From assembly GCF_000016985.1 (NCBI RefSeq), contig NC_009633.1, forward strand, positions 4,865,567 through 4,929,566: DNA of 64,000 nt, given 5' to 3'. The notes below the pieces were generated by a model that was not told the origin of the DNA, ran no database searches, and saw nothing but the letters and a program-made list of their open reading frames with translations. The stretch is from Alkaliphilus metalliredigens QYMF. GTDB taxonomy: Bacteria; Bacillota; Clostridia; Peptostreptococcales; Natronincolaceae. Shown here piece after piece: positions 26,887-36,024 of this stretch; position 1 is the first letter of the stretch; each line of letters opens with the position of its first letter. The translations under genes and the position numbers were made by a program.

Positions 26887-27960
26887 ATGAGTTTTATTAA
26901 GAGATCTTCTTCTATTGATTTAGGAGATACATCCATTGAAAATATTTTTATTGATGTGTACATGCCCATGGCAAATGGTACCTATGTTAAGGTGTACTTA
27001 TTAGGGTATAAGTGTGCCTGTGAAGGTGATATCAGCTTAGAGTCTAGCAACATGACCATTGCTAAGCATCTGACCCTACCCCTTTCCGATGTGTTATCTG
27101 CATGGGATTTTTGGGAAAGCAAAGGGATTATCAAAAAACATCCCATGGAAGAAGGCGACGATACAAACTATACAGTGGAGTTTATCAATTTAAAGCAACT
27201 CTATATAGATAATAACTTTAAATCCATCCAGCAACCTTCCTCACAAGCTTCAGAGCCCAAACCCTTTAGTTGCTCTCCTAAGGATTTAGTAGATGCGAAT
27301 AAGGTACCTGAAATCAAAGAGATGTTTATGGAGATTAATCGTATCATTGACCGCCCACTTGTTCCAAATGAAAAAAAAGAGATTTTAGAATGGTTTTATA
27401 CCTTCAACATTGATCCCCCACTAATTATCAAGGCCTATAGCTACTGTAAGCACAAGAAAAACATTAAGAGTGTCAAATATGTTGGTGGGGTTGCACGAAA
27501 TTGGTATGACTTAGGCATTACTACCGTGGAGCAGCTTCAAACATATTTACTTAAAAAGGGAGAAAAATTTGCTATTTATGATCGGATCTTTAAGGCCATG
27601 GGATTTATTGGTCGAGAACCATCAGAGGCTGAAATTGAAATTATGAATAAATGGGTTGATGAGTATCAATTTGACCTCACGGTTATTTTAAAGGCTTGCG
27701 CTAATTCCAGTAAAACCTCTAATCCAAATATAAATTATATTAATGGTATTCTAGCGGATTGGTTCAAAAAGGGGATCCGTAATGTATCAGACATCGAGCA
27801 GTTAGACCAACAAAAAAAGGTGACTCCCTCACCAGCTAAGTCCAAAGCTTCCCCCCCTGCTACCAAGACTAAATTTCATTTAACGGAAAGTCGTGGTTCA
27901 AAGTATAATGCTAAGGAATTAGAGGAACTCGTACTCAATCGCAACAAAATAAATCAGTAG
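26887..27960 (+). CDS. DnaD-domain replication-initiation protein
   Basis: A 357-residue protein with a winged-helix-like N-terminus (about 20-110) and two copies of the DnaB_2/DnaD helical domain (about 140-210 and 225-300; each ends Y(V/I)xGxxxxW, as in YVGGVARNWYDLG and YINGILADWFKKG). Such proteins help load the replicative helicase at the origin. The gene immediately downstream encodes the DnaI-like loader, matching the Bacillus dnaB-dnaI pair. Confidence is high for the domain; I do not assign it as strictly dnaB or dnaD. Confidence 0.88.
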   Translation: MSFIKRSSSIDLGDTSIENIFIDVYMPMANGTYVKVYLLGYKCACEGDISLESSNMTIAKHLTLPLSDVLSAWDFWESKGIIKKHPMEEGDDTNYTVEFINLKQLYIDNNFKSIQQPSSQASEPKPFSCSPKDLVDANKVPEIKEMFMEINRIIDRPLVPNEKKEILEWFYTFNIDPPLIIKAYSYCKHKKNIKSVKYVGGVARNWYDLGITTVEQLQTYLLKKGEKFAIYDRIFKAMGFIGREPSEAEIEIMNKWVDEYQFDLTVILKACANSSKTSNPNINYINGILADWFKKGIRNVSDIEQLDQQKKVTPSPAKSKASPPATKTKFHLTESRGSKYNAKELEELVLNRNKINQ

Positions 27961-27973
27961 GAGTGTCTATGCA

Positions 27974-28951
27974 ATGAAGAAGGCATTTATTAATGAGATA
28001 TTAAGGAACTATGAAAAGAAAAGGGATTATACCAAGACCAAAAGACTCCAACGACTGCAAGAGGTCTATAGCCGGGTGCCAGAGATTAAAAAAATTGATC
28101 GGGAAGTGCAAAAACTTGGTATCTCTATCTCTAAATCCCTCATCCATGGTGAAACACATCCAGAAAAAATGATAGATACCCTTAAAAGTCAGTTACTGAA
28201 GTTAAAACAAGATAAGGCTATGTTATTAACCGAAAACAATATTCCTCTTCAATATTTAGATGAGGAATATGATTGTTCTCAGTGTAAGGATACTGGCTTT
28301 TTAAATACCGGAAAGAAATGTAATTGCTTTAAACAAGAAATTATAAACTATTCCTATAAAATGTCCAACCTATCCACTGTATTACAAAAGGAAAATTTTA
28401 ATCATTTTAATATGGCGCTTTTTTCTGAAGCTTCCTTTGAAGAACAAGCTCAAAGTCCTCGAGAAAATATGCTCCATATACTGAATGTCTCTGAAGGCTT
28501 TGTTTTTAACTTTGATAAAGATAATGAAGAGAACCTATTGTTCTATGGATCAACTGGATTAGGTAAGACTTTTCTAGCTAATTGCGTTGCCAAGTCTCTT
28601 TTAGATAAAGGACATATTGTGATCTATCAAACAGCCTTTAAGCTGTTAGAAATCATCAGTGATCTTCGTTTTCAAAATAAGCAGGAAAAGAATAAGTATG
28701 ATCTTCTCTTTGAAGCTGATCTTTTAATCATTGATGATCTTGGAACTGAGATGACCAATACCTTTACCAATAGTGAACTGTTTAATATCATTAATAGTCG
28801 TTTATTATCTAATAAGAAGACACTTATCTCCACAAACTTAAGTCCCAAGGAATTAATGGACCGTTACGACGATCGTATTTTTTCCCGGCTCTTTTCTAAG
28901 TTTACCGTGTTAAAATTTTATGGTAATGACTTACGATGGGAGTCACAATAA
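27974..28951 (+). CDS. dnaI: Helicase loader DnaI/DnaC-type AAA+ ATPase
   Basis: A 325-residue AAA+ protein. The N-terminal part carries a zinc-finger-like CSQCKDTGFLNTGKKCNCF; the ATPase core has Walker A (YGSTGLGKTFLA), Walker B (LLIIDDLGTE) and an arginine-finger region (RIFSRLF). It should load the DnaB-type helicase (encoded at 32011-33354) at the origin, together with the DnaD-domain protein. Thirteen bases separate it from that upstream gene. Confidence 0.92.
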   Translation: MKKAFINEILRNYEKKRDYTKTKRLQRLQEVYSRVPEIKKIDREVQKLGISISKSLIHGETHPEKMIDTLKSQLLKLKQDKAMLLTENNIPLQYLDEEYDCSQCKDTGFLNTGKKCNCFKQEIINYSYKMSNLSTVLQKENFNHFNMALFSEASFEEQAQSPRENMLHILNVSEGFVFNFDKDNEENLLFYGSTGLGKTFLANCVAKSLLDKGHIVIYQTAFKLLEIISDLRFQNKQEKNKYDLLFEADLLIIDDLGTEMTNTFTNSELFNIINSRLLSNKKTLISTNLSPKELMDRYDDRIFSRLFSKFTVLKFYGNDLRWESQ

Positions 28952-28970
28952 AATTCGTCTGATGCTAGCG
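28949..28970 (+). repeat. Intergenic repeat, copy A (truncated)
   Basis: Carries TAAAATTCGTCTGATGCTA followed by GCG, beginning on the dnaI stop codon. It matches the first 19 bases of copy C (49408-49488) exactly, then ends. Confidence 0.6.
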
Positions 28971-28982
28971 AAAACTTTTTAA

Positions 28983-29019
28983 AAAAAACACCCTACTCAT
29001 AATGAGTAAGGTGTTTTTT
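28983..29019. terminator. Bidirectional terminator after dnaI
   Basis: Stem CACC-c-TACTCAT with ATGAGTA-a-GGTG, flanked by an A-run (28983-28988) and a T-run (29014-29019), so it can stop transcripts from both dnaI and the tRNAs. Confidence 0.88.
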
Positions 29020-29023
29020 GATT

Positions 29024-29098
29024 TGGTGACCCCTAGGGGAATCGAACCCCTGTTACCGCCGTGAAAGGGCGGTGTCTTGACCGCTTGACCAAGGGGCC
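29024..29098 (-). tRNA. tRNA-Glu (TTC)
   Basis: A 75-base cloverleaf on the minus strand: acceptor GGCCCCT with AGGGGTC, anticodon arm CCGCC-CTTTCAC-GGCGG with TTC at 29063-29065, T-arm with GGTTCGATTCC and an encoded CCA end. Confidence 0.97.
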
Positions 29099-29151
29099 AA
29101 GTTCAGCAACCCTTAGTATTCCTCACTAAGAATCACTGAATATGATTTAAC

Positions 29152-29227
29152 TGGTGACCCATCCGCGACTCGAACGCGGGACACCCTGATTAAAAGTCAG
29201 GTGCTCTACCGACTGAGCTAATGGGTC
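29152..29227 (-). tRNA. tRNA-Lys (TTT)
   Basis: A 76-base cloverleaf on the minus strand: acceptor GACCCAT with ATGGGTC, D-arm GCTCAGTCGGTAGAGC, anticodon loop CTTTTAA (TTT at 29192-29194), T-loop TTCGAGT and an encoded CCA. It lies 53 bases upstream of tRNA-Glu in the same direction. Confidence 0.97.
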
Positions 29228-29336
29228 AAATTGTGACTACAGTTATATATATTACTAGAAGTTCATGCCGCTGTCAATCATTTTTTCGACTTTATTCACC
29301 ATTACGTTTACAATCACTTTTCACCATTCATTTAAT

Positions 29337-29392
29337 GGAAAAAAAGCTAGAAAACCAGCATATTATCTATACTGGTCCCTAACTTTTTTCCA
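29337..29392 (-). terminator. Terminator after purA
   Basis: A long interrupted hairpin: the AAAAAGTTAG outer arm pairs with CTAGCTTTTT (one wobble pair) and ACCAG with CTGGT inside, with a T-run on the minus strand. It lies about 25 bases past the purA stop. Confidence 0.75.
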
Positions 29393-29415
29393 TAGAATCA
29401 GTCATGTTAAAACCT

Positions 29416-30699
29416 TTAAAATAAACGTTCTCTAATAATGGTCTGATTTCTCTTTGGTCCCACAGAAATCATTTTTATTGGAACACCCACATAGGACTCA
29501 ATTCTTTCAATATATTTCTTTGCATTTTCTGGAAGTTCTTCATATGTCTTCATATTTGTAATGTCTTCCTCCCAACCAGGTAGCTCTTCATATATTGGCT
29601 TGCATTTACCTAATGTTTTTATGTTGGCTGGAAAGTGAGCTACCATCTCCCCTTCTAATTCATAGCCTGTACAGATTTTCAGTGTATCAAATCCACTTAA
29701 CACATCCAATAGCATCAACGACATAGCCGTTAGCCCGTTTATTCGTGTGGTGTATCTTACCATCACACCGTCGAACCAGCCACATCTTCTTGGTCTTCCA
29801 GTTGTTGTCCCAAATTCATTTCCCTTAATCCGGATTTTATCTCCTACTTCGTTATCTAGCTCTGTAGGGAATGTTCCTGAACCAACCCTAGTGGTGTAGG
29901 CCTTCACAATTCCTAATACCTGTTCAATTTGATTAGGTCCAATTCCTGCTCCAATAGGAAATCCACCAGCCGTAGGATGAGAGGATGTCACATAGGGGTA
30001 TGTTCCTAGGTCTATATCTAGTAATGTTCCCTGTGCCCCTTCAAATAGCACCTTCTTTTTTGCTTTTAAGGCTTCATGGGCCAGTATGGTTGTATCCGTT
30101 ACATACTTTTTGATTTCTCTAGCATATTTGAGATAGGTTTCATACATGGCTTCTTTTTCAAATCCCTCTGCTTCATAGATCTTTTCAATTATCTTGTTTT
30201 TATCATCTACTTGCTTATATAACCTGTCTTTAAAATCCTCTTCATCAATCATTTCCCCAAGTCGAATACCAGATCGCTGAATCTTATCCATATAACAGGG
30301 GCCGATTCCTTTTTTAGTTGTCCCGATCTGGGCTTCACCCCTTGCTTCCTCTTCCAATTGATCAATTCGCTTATGATAAGGGAAAATCACATGTACCCTT
30401 TCATCGATCTTAATGTTAGATGTATTAATCCCTTCTTTTTTAAGTACTTCTATCTCTTGTAAAAATCCTTCGGGATCAAACACAACGCCATTACCGATAA
30501 TATTTAGTTTGTCCTCAAAAAGCACGCCAGAAGGCAATAAGTGAAAGCTATATTTTTTATCTTCAACCATCACTGTATGTCCTGCATTGTTTCCACCTTG
30601 CGCTCTAATCACCACATCTGCTTCTTGTGCTAAGTAATCAATAATCTTTCCTTTTCCCTCATCGCCCCATTGGGCACCTACAATTACTATTGATGGCAT
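29416..30699 (-). CDS. purA: Adenylosuccinate synthetase
   Basis: Joins IMP and aspartate with GTP hydrolysis, the first step from IMP to AMP. About 427 residues, full length. The N-terminal loop GAQWGDEGKGKIIDYLA, the NAGHT motif, the IMP-binding stretch TTKKGIGPCY and the GTP site near the C-terminus (SVGPKRNQTI) are all present. I take ATG 30699, six bases after AGGTG; an ATG at 30702 is too close to it. The order purA, dnaB, rplI, gdpP follows the Bacillus arrangement. Confidence 0.97.
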   Translation of the reverse strand: MPSIVIVGAQWGDEGKGKIIDYLAQEADVVIRAQGGNNAGHTVMVEDKKYSFHLLPSGVLFEDKLNIIGNGVVFDPEGFLQEIEVLKKEGINTSNIKIDERVHVIFPYHKRIDQLEEEARGEAQIGTTKKGIGPCYMDKIQRSGIRLGEMIDEEDFKDRLYKQVDDKNKIIEKIYEAEGFEKEAMYETYLKYAREIKKYVTDTTILAHEALKAKKKVLFEGAQGTLLDIDLGTYPYVTSSHPTAGGFPIGAGIGPNQIEQVLGIVKAYTTRVGSGTFPTELDNEVGDKIRIKGNEFGTTTGRPRRCGWFDGVMVRYTTRINGLTAMSLMLLDVLSGFDTLKICTGYELEGEMVAHFPANIKTLGKCKPIYEELPGWEEDITNMKTYEELPENAKKYIERIESYVGVPIKMISVGPKRNQTIIRERLF

Positions 30700-30878
30700 C
30701 ATACACACCTCTCATTCAAAATGTTTGTCCTATCCGAACATTATCTTACCATATTACCATTAAATCCAGAACTGGTCAATTAATAGTCGAATATTATTTT
30801 GCTCTTATTATATATAATTCGGTATTACTGCCAGGTATTTACCCTCTCCTCATAAAAGGTAATCCACTCTTTTGACGC

Positions 30879-30940
30879 AAACTAGATATAATAGATAAAG
30901 CCTAGGATTTCTCCTAGGCTTTATCTATTATATCTAGTTT
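30879..30940. terminator. 29-base perfect hairpin
   Basis: Arms 30879-30907 and 30912-30940 are perfectly complementary over 29 bases with a 4-base loop. On the minus strand the 5' arm begins in the last codons of the DUF1858-type gene and contains its TAG. There is only a short T-rich tail, so it may stabilise the mRNA 3' end as well as terminate. Confidence 0.8.
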
Positions 30941-31140
30941 CCCTTTTCTTCAAAAAACTTATTCAAATCATCAACTAATTTGTCTACATCAATCCCATGT
31001 ACGTTTCCAGCATCACTGATGCTCTCCATAGTGGCACCAGGTCAGCCAAGACAATGTAATCCGTACTTCATGAAGATTGTTGCAACTTCTCGATCTAATT
31101 GCATTACATCCATAATAGTCATATCTCGATTAATTTTCAT
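30934..31140 (-). CDS. DUF1858-type redox protein with in-frame UGA (selenocysteine?)
   Basis: A 68-residue protein if UGA is read through. The sequence begins MKINRDMTIMDVMQLDREVA, continues to HCLG, then UGA (31042-31044), then PGATMESISDAGNVHGIDVD, ending FEEKGN and TAG. The domain is the hybrid-cluster-protein-associated redox disulfide (prismane-associated) family, whose signature is a C-x-x-C motif, HCLGCP. Here the second Cys codon is UGA, giving Cys-Leu-Gly-Sec. The frame is intact on both sides, there is a strong GAGGAGG ribosome site and a good promoter. A 6-base stem with loop AGU (31009-31023) begins 18 bases after UGA, a plausible bacterial SECIS. A nonsense mutation is the alternative. 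Confidence 0.8.
31009..31023 (-). promoter_or_regulatory. Candidate SECIS hairpin
   Basis: The minus strand reads AGCATC-AGT-GATGCT, with the loop 24 bases after the UGA and containing G-U. Bacterial SECIS elements lie within roughly this distance downstream of UGA. An alternative stem, CTGGTGC (31034-31040) with GCATCAG (31016-31022), starts one base after UGA and would exclude the first. By-eye folding only. Confidence 0.45.
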
Positions 31141-31178
31141 CGTAGTGTTCCTCCTCACTTGTATAGCTTTCGTCTATA

Positions 31179-31207
31179 ATATTACCATTTTTAATCAATT
31201 TTATCAA
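31179..31207 (-). promoter_or_regulatory. Promoter of the DUF1858-type gene
   Basis: -35 TTGATA (31202-31207), 17-base spacer and -10 TAATAT (31179-31184) on the minus strand, about 40 bases before the start codon. Confidence 0.65.
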
Positions 31208-31356
31208 TATATCTTACGATAACTTCCCTGTTTTATATTTTTCTTCACGGTTAAATTAAAAAGCTTCCTGTGAATTGAAGTTCTCTTAATTTTATCCTAA
31301 TCTCTTTATTCTATAAATAAAACCCTAAAGTTGATCTTTTTCCACAGCTTACACCA

Positions 31357-31986
31357 CTATATGCACAGGTGTTCTGTTGATAGTGTGGATAACTTATTCT
31401 TTTTATACATTTCTTTTGTCATCATCATGTGGATAAATTGACACTTAATCAATCCTTTATCTAGTTTAAACAACTCTCGATAAGGTAAATACAACTCCTC
31501 TTGAAAGATTGGTAATCTTTGATCCTCAAATTCTTCAAGTTTAACTGTCACAATCTTAAATCCACATTTTTCATAACATCTTTGGGCACGTTTGTTGAAG
31601 TAAGATACCTTTAGGTTTAATTTTTTCATTTTTAGTACTTCAAAATAATAGATTAAAAAAGTATTTAAACTATCACTACCATAACCCTTGTTGATTTGGT
31701 CTGGATCAAATACAATCCCTAGCTCACCGACTTTTCGAAACCATTTAATATCTCTCAATGCAATATAACCCACTAGCTGTCCCTCTAAATTAAAGATCGC
31801 GTAGCAACGCTTACTAAAGGAAAAAGCTTTGATTTGATACCAATAATTGCGCTCTTGCCTATTCATTTTGGGAAAATTGTATCCATAAAACAAAGGCTCC
31901 TGATGTTTGCCCCACTCCTGCATTGAATCAACATGTTTGCGTTGTAGTTTCATCATATAGGTATTTCTTCCCCTTGCGATAATCAT
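31357..31986 (-). CDS. GNAT-family acetyltransferase
   Basis: A 209-residue protein with a GNAT fold: GQLVGYIALRDI, ELGIVFDPDQINKGYGSDSLNTFL (acetyl-CoA-binding loop variant) and YFNKRAQRCYEKCGFK near the end of the domain. The last 40 residues extend past the usual fold. The substrate cannot be inferred. It follows dnaB with a 24-base gap, probably in the same operon. Confidence 0.78.
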   Translation of the reverse strand: MIIARGRNTYMMKLQRKHVDSMQEWGKHQEPLFYGYNFPKMNRQERNYWYQIKAFSFSKRCYAIFNLEGQLVGYIALRDIKWFRKVGELGIVFDPDQINKGYGSDSLNTFLIYYFEVLKMKKLNLKVSYFNKRAQRCYEKCGFKIVTVKLEEFEDQRLPIFQEELYLPYRELFKLDKGLIKCQFIHMMMTKEMYKKNKLSTLSTEHLCI

Positions 31987-32010
31987 CTTTATCCTCCACT
32001 ACCTATCCTC

Positions 32011-33354
32011 TTAATTTTGGCGATACTTTTCAAAATCAAGGAACTTTTGAAATTGTCCCAACCAGATTAACTCAATATTTCCAGTTTCACCATTACGGTG
32101 CTTTGCAATGATCACTTCTCCTATATTTTTCTTTTCACTGTCTGGAAAATAGTATTCATCACGATATAAAAACATAACTAAATCTGCATCCTGCTCAATG
32201 GCTCCCGATTCTCTCAAGTCAGATAGGATGGGTCGATGATCTGCTCGAAGCTCAGGCGCACGTGATAGCTGGGATAGTGCGATGACTGGACAGTCTAGTT
32301 CCTTTGCCAGTATTTTTAATCCCCTTGAAATTGCAGAAATTTCTTGTTGTCTACTTTCGATTCTTCCGTCTCCTTGCATTAACTGTAAGTAGTCAATTAC
32401 CACAAGGTCTAATCCTTTTTCCATTTTTAATCTTCTACATTTAGATCTCATTTCCATGATGCTAATACCCGGTGTATCGTCGAAATATAGATTTGCTACG
32501 GAGAGAGGCACCATTGCCTGGGCAATCTTAGACCATTCTTCTTCATTTAGGTTTCCATTTTTAATTTTATTTAAATCCACCATGGATTCTGATGCTAGCA
32601 TTCTAAGCATCAGCTGTTCCTTGGACATCTCCAGACTAAAGACAGCAACTGATGCATTATCCATTGTTGCTGCATTTTGTGCTAAGTTTAGTGCAAAGGC
32701 AGATTTTCCCATGGCAGGTCTTGCGGCAACTAGAATGAGATCTGTTTTATGAAAGCCGCCTAGTTTTGTATTTAAATCAAGAAACCCTGTGGTCATTCCT
32801 GTAATGCCCTTCTTGTTCTCATATAGTTGTTCAATTCGATCAAATGTATCAGATAAAATTTCTCTTGCTGGGGTGAACCCCTCCGAAGAACGATTTTGAG
32901 AAATATCATATATGCTCTTTTGAGCCTGTTCTATGACTTGTAATACTTCCACATCGCTGCTATATCCAAGATGTATGATTTCCTCAGATGATTTAATGAC
33001 CCTCCTAAGGGTTGCTTTTCTTTCCACAATCTCTGCATAGTATCGTACATTGGTTGTAATGGGAACGCCCGAGGCAAGGCTTGTTAGATAAGTAATTCCC
33101 CCTATGGCATCTAGTGTTCCCCTTTTTTTTAACTCTTCCGTTAACGTAACTAAATCTACAGGTTCATTTCGATTAAATAAATCATAGACAGATTCAAAAA
33201 CTTCTCGGTGTGCTTCTTTATAAAAGTCTTCTCCATGAATGACTTCTAAGGCAATAATAATCGCCTCTCGATCCAATAGCATAGATCCTAGTACTGATTG
33301 CTCTGCTTCTATACTATGGGGTGGTATTTTGTTTAGTGAACTCATTACTTCCAC
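32011..33354 (-). CDS. dnaB: Replicative DNA helicase
   Basis: A 447-residue hexameric 5'-3' helicase (named DnaC in Bacillus). The N-terminal DnaB domain starts IPPHSIEAEQSVLGSMLLD; the RecA-like core has Walker A (RPAMGKSAFALNLA), Walker B (LVVIDYLQLM) and the C-terminal ALSQLSRAPELR. It unwinds DNA at the fork and would be loaded by DnaI. Start GTG 33354 behind AGGAGGG is favoured over the ATG four codons on. Confidence 0.97.
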   Translation of the reverse strand: MEVMSSLNKIPPHSIEAEQSVLGSMLLDREAIIIALEVIHGEDFYKEAHREVFESVYDLFNRNEPVDLVTLTEELKKRGTLDAIGGITYLTSLASGVPITTNVRYYAEIVERKATLRRVIKSSEEIIHLGYSSDVEVLQVIEQAQKSIYDISQNRSSEGFTPAREILSDTFDRIEQLYENKKGITGMTTGFLDLNTKLGGFHKTDLILVAARPAMGKSAFALNLAQNAATMDNASVAVFSLEMSKEQLMLRMLASESMVDLNKIKNGNLNEEEWSKIAQAMVPLSVANLYFDDTPGISIMEMRSKCRRLKMEKGLDLVVIDYLQLMQGDGRIESRQQEISAISRGLKILAKELDCPVIALSQLSRAPELRADHRPILSDLRESGAIEQDADLVMFLYRDEYYFPDSEKKNIGEVIIAKHRNGETGNIELIWLGQFQKFLDFEKYRQN

Positions 33355-33504
33355 AAGAACCCTCCTATAACTTTAACACTCTACTTTTTAAAGATGCGCC
33401 CTATTCAAAATCTTGGATTTTATATTCTTTCCGTTACATTAATCCTTCATTTATTATACCATAATTTTTTAACCCCTCTTTATTAAAAATCTCAAGTATT
33501 TTTA

Positions 33505-33530
33505 TAAAAAAAACTGGAGGAATCCTCCAG
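33505..33530 (-). terminator. Terminator after rplI
   Basis: CTGGAGGA-TTCCTCCAG stem (33514-33530) followed by an eight-base T-run on the minus strand. It separates the gdpP-rplI operon from dnaB. Confidence 0.9.
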
Positions 33531-33533
33531 CTT

Positions 33534-33983
33534 TTATGCTTCTTCTGTAACGGTTACTTTTATTTTACCCACTACTCCGGAATGCAATTTAATGTCAATC
33601 CATTTTGATCCAAGCTCTCGAATTGGTTCATCCAAAAGTAACTTTCTCTTATCTAGCTTAATTCCTTCTTGTTTTTGCAGCTTCTCTATCACATCCTTAG
33701 ATGTGACTGAACCAAAAAGTCTGCCACCCTCTCCTGCCTTCGCCTTGATGTTGACATCAACCTTACTTAATCGTTCGGCTAGTTCTTTAGCTTTATCTAC
33801 CTCTTGATCCTTCTTCATTTTCTGAGCAGTTTTTTGCTCCTTTAATGTTTGAAGACTCCCTTCCGTTGCTTCCTTTGCTACTTTTTTAGGAAGTAAGAAG
33901 TTTCTTGCATATCCATCACTGGCATTAACAACATCACCTTTGTCTCCTAATCCTTTTACATCCTTTAATAAGATCACTTTCAT
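33534..33983 (-). CDS. rplI: 50S ribosomal protein L9
   Basis: A 149-residue L9 with the conserved N-terminal domain (MKVILLKDVKGLGDKGDVV... DGYARNFLLPKKVA), the long connecting helix and a C-terminal rRNA-binding domain. The start overlaps the gdpP stop by four bases, indicating translational coupling. Confidence 0.98.
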   Translation of the reverse strand: MKVILLKDVKGLGDKGDVVNASDGYARNFLLPKKVAKEATEGSLQTLKEQKTAQKMKKDQEVDKAKELAERLSKVDVNIKAKAGEGGRLFGSVTSKDVIEKLQKQEGIKLDKRKLLLDEPIRELGSKWIDIKLHSGVVGKIKVTVTEEA

Positions 33984-35992
33984 TCTTCTTCACCCTCCTC
34001 CAAATACGCATTAATTGTTTCTTTTAATACCTTTTCAGCCTCTTCCATGGTACAATTTTCTAGCTGGGCTCCAGCCACAGTTAAGTGACCTCCTCCTCCT
34101 AGCTTTTCTAAAATGACTTGTACATTAATGGCTCCCATAGAGCGACCACTTATAAAAATCATTGTATCATCTTTTTTACCTAATACAAAGGAGGCCGTAA
34201 TTCCCCTAACGCCTAAAAGTTCGTCTGCTGCTTGTGCACTAACCAATTGCACACTCTCAATAGGCTCTTCACAGGTAGAGATGGCAATTGTCTCATTAAT
34301 CACCCTAGCTCGTTTCACAATTTCAGCTCGAGCGATGATGGTTTCAAGATCATCCTGAAATAACTGCTTTACAGATATTGTGTCGGCGCCAGCACGTCTT
34401 AGTAATGAAGCTGCTTCAAAGGTCCTTACCCCTGTTTTAAAGGTGAAATTCTTTGTATCCACAGCAATTCCAGCTAACAATGCCTCTGCTTCTAAGGGTT
34501 CAATGTTTACTTTATCATCCATATAATAAAGTACCTCTGTAACCAATTCACAGGTTGAGGAAGCATATGTTTCTTGATAGTTTAATACCGTCTCCTCAAT
34601 AAATTCGGTTCCTCTTCTATGATGATCGATCACCACGATCTTTTCTGATATCTCTAGCAGCTCAGGACATTCGGTAAAGTTAGGACGATGGGTGTCGACA
34701 ACGATCAATAAAGAGCTTGGCTGAATCTTTGTTTTGGCTTCTTCACATGTAATGATATTATTACGGTACTCTTCCTTTTCATATAATCTTGCTGTTAACC
34801 CATCAATAGAAGGATTAGAACCATTCAATACGATATATGCTTCTTTATCTCTATTCTTAGATGCACGATAAATCCCAACAGCTGCCCCTAATGCATCTAG
34901 ATCGGAGCCTTTGTGTCCCATAACAAACACGTTATCTGATTGCTCAATTAACTGCTTTAATGCATGGGCTATGACCCGAGCCTTCACTTTCGTTCTCTTT
35001 TCTACAGCCTTTGTCTTTCCTCCATAGAAGCTTATTTTATCACTTCGTTTTAAGGCGACTTGGTCTCCACCCCGTCCAAGGGCTAAATTCTTTGCTGCAT
35101 TGGCAAAATCGCAGGTTTCTAATGGTATTTTCCCTTCTGCACCAATTCCAACACTTAGGGTGATGGGTATTTTGTTGCCTAAGTTAATCTCTCTCATTTC
35201 ATCTAATATATCAAACTTCTTCACTTCTAGCTTCTCTAAATGCTGTTTTTGAAAAACCACAACAAACTTATCCTTTGAGTACTTGCGGATAAACCCACCT
35301 AATCTATTGACCCATATATTGAGACGATGCTCAATTTCAGCAGCAATTAAAGGCCTGTTCATCTCCTCCGTACTCTGCATAACTTCATCAAAGTTATCTA
35401 TCTGAAACAAACCAACAATGGGCTTTTCTTCTTCATACTTTTTCTTGAGTCCTTCATACTCTGTGACTTCTAGCCAGTAAAGCATAATAATATAATTTGA
35501 AGCATGATTTTTGGATAATTTTACAATATTATAAAGCACCTCGAAGTGCCTCCCATTTATATTCACCTGTTGCACCTGTTCTTGCTGTTCATTTAAAATT
35601 TCTCTTAGATTAAAATTTGGAATCACATCTTGTATGTCCTTTTCAAGTAAATCCTTTTTATTTGTTACTTCTATAAATTTTGGATTATACCACGTAATTG
35701 TTCCATCAAATTCTACAATGGTTAAGGGAATAGGTAGATTCAATATTGCATACTTTGTAGCTGAATCAATATCCGATGAAATGCCTTCAATATACTGTGT
35801 CCACTCCTCACGACGGATATTGGTTATCTTAAGATTATAGTAGAGTAGATATGCTAAAAAGAAAACACCAATAATTCCAATTACATGATTATAAATAGAG
35901 ATAATAATGATTAAAAGAGAAATAATGATCATATAGATCCGCGTATCTGGAACGAGCAATTTAAAAAATTTTGTATTTCGCATAGTTCCCAT
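33980..35992 (-). CDS. gdpP: Cyclic-di-AMP phosphodiesterase GdpP
   Basis: A 670-residue membrane enzyme with two membrane segments (about 15-50), a PAS-like heme/sensor domain (about 70-170), a degenerate GGDEF domain (about 190-310) and DHH/DHHA1 domains (FVMGHKGSDLDALGAA, VVDTHR, VIDHHRRG, and GGGGHLTVAGAQ). It hydrolyses c-di-AMP, which controls potassium uptake and wall stress. The canonical DHH pattern is seen as VIDHHR. Full length for the family, upstream of rplI as in Bacillus. Confidence 0.96.
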   Translation of the reverse strand: MGTMRNTKFFKLLVPDTRIYMIIISLLIIIISIYNHVIGIIGVFFLAYLLYYNLKITNIRREEWTQYIEGISSDIDSATKYAILNLPIPLTIVEFDGTITWYNPKFIEVTNKKDLLEKDIQDVIPNFNLREILNEQQEQVQQVNINGRHFEVLYNIVKLSKNHASNYIIMLYWLEVTEYEGLKKKYEEEKPIVGLFQIDNFDEVMQSTEEMNRPLIAAEIEHRLNIWVNRLGGFIRKYSKDKFVVVFQKQHLEKLEVKKFDILDEMREINLGNKIPITLSVGIGAEGKIPLETCDFANAAKNLALGRGGDQVALKRSDKISFYGGKTKAVEKRTKVKARVIAHALKQLIEQSDNVFVMGHKGSDLDALGAAVGIYRASKNRDKEAYIVLNGSNPSIDGLTARLYEKEEYRNNIITCEEAKTKIQPSSLLIVVDTHRPNFTECPELLEISEKIVVIDHHRRGTEFIEETVLNYQETYASSTCELVTEVLYYMDDKVNIEPLEAEALLAGIAVDTKNFTFKTGVRTFEAASLLRRAGADTISVKQLFQDDLETIIARAEIVKRARVINETIAISTCEEPIESVQLVSAQAADELLGVRGITASFVLGKKDDTMIFISGRSMGAINVQVILEKLGGGGHLTVAGAQLENCTMEEAEKVLKETINAYLEEGEEE

Positions 35993-36024
35993 TAGATTGC
36001 CTCCTAAAGTAATTTACATAAATA

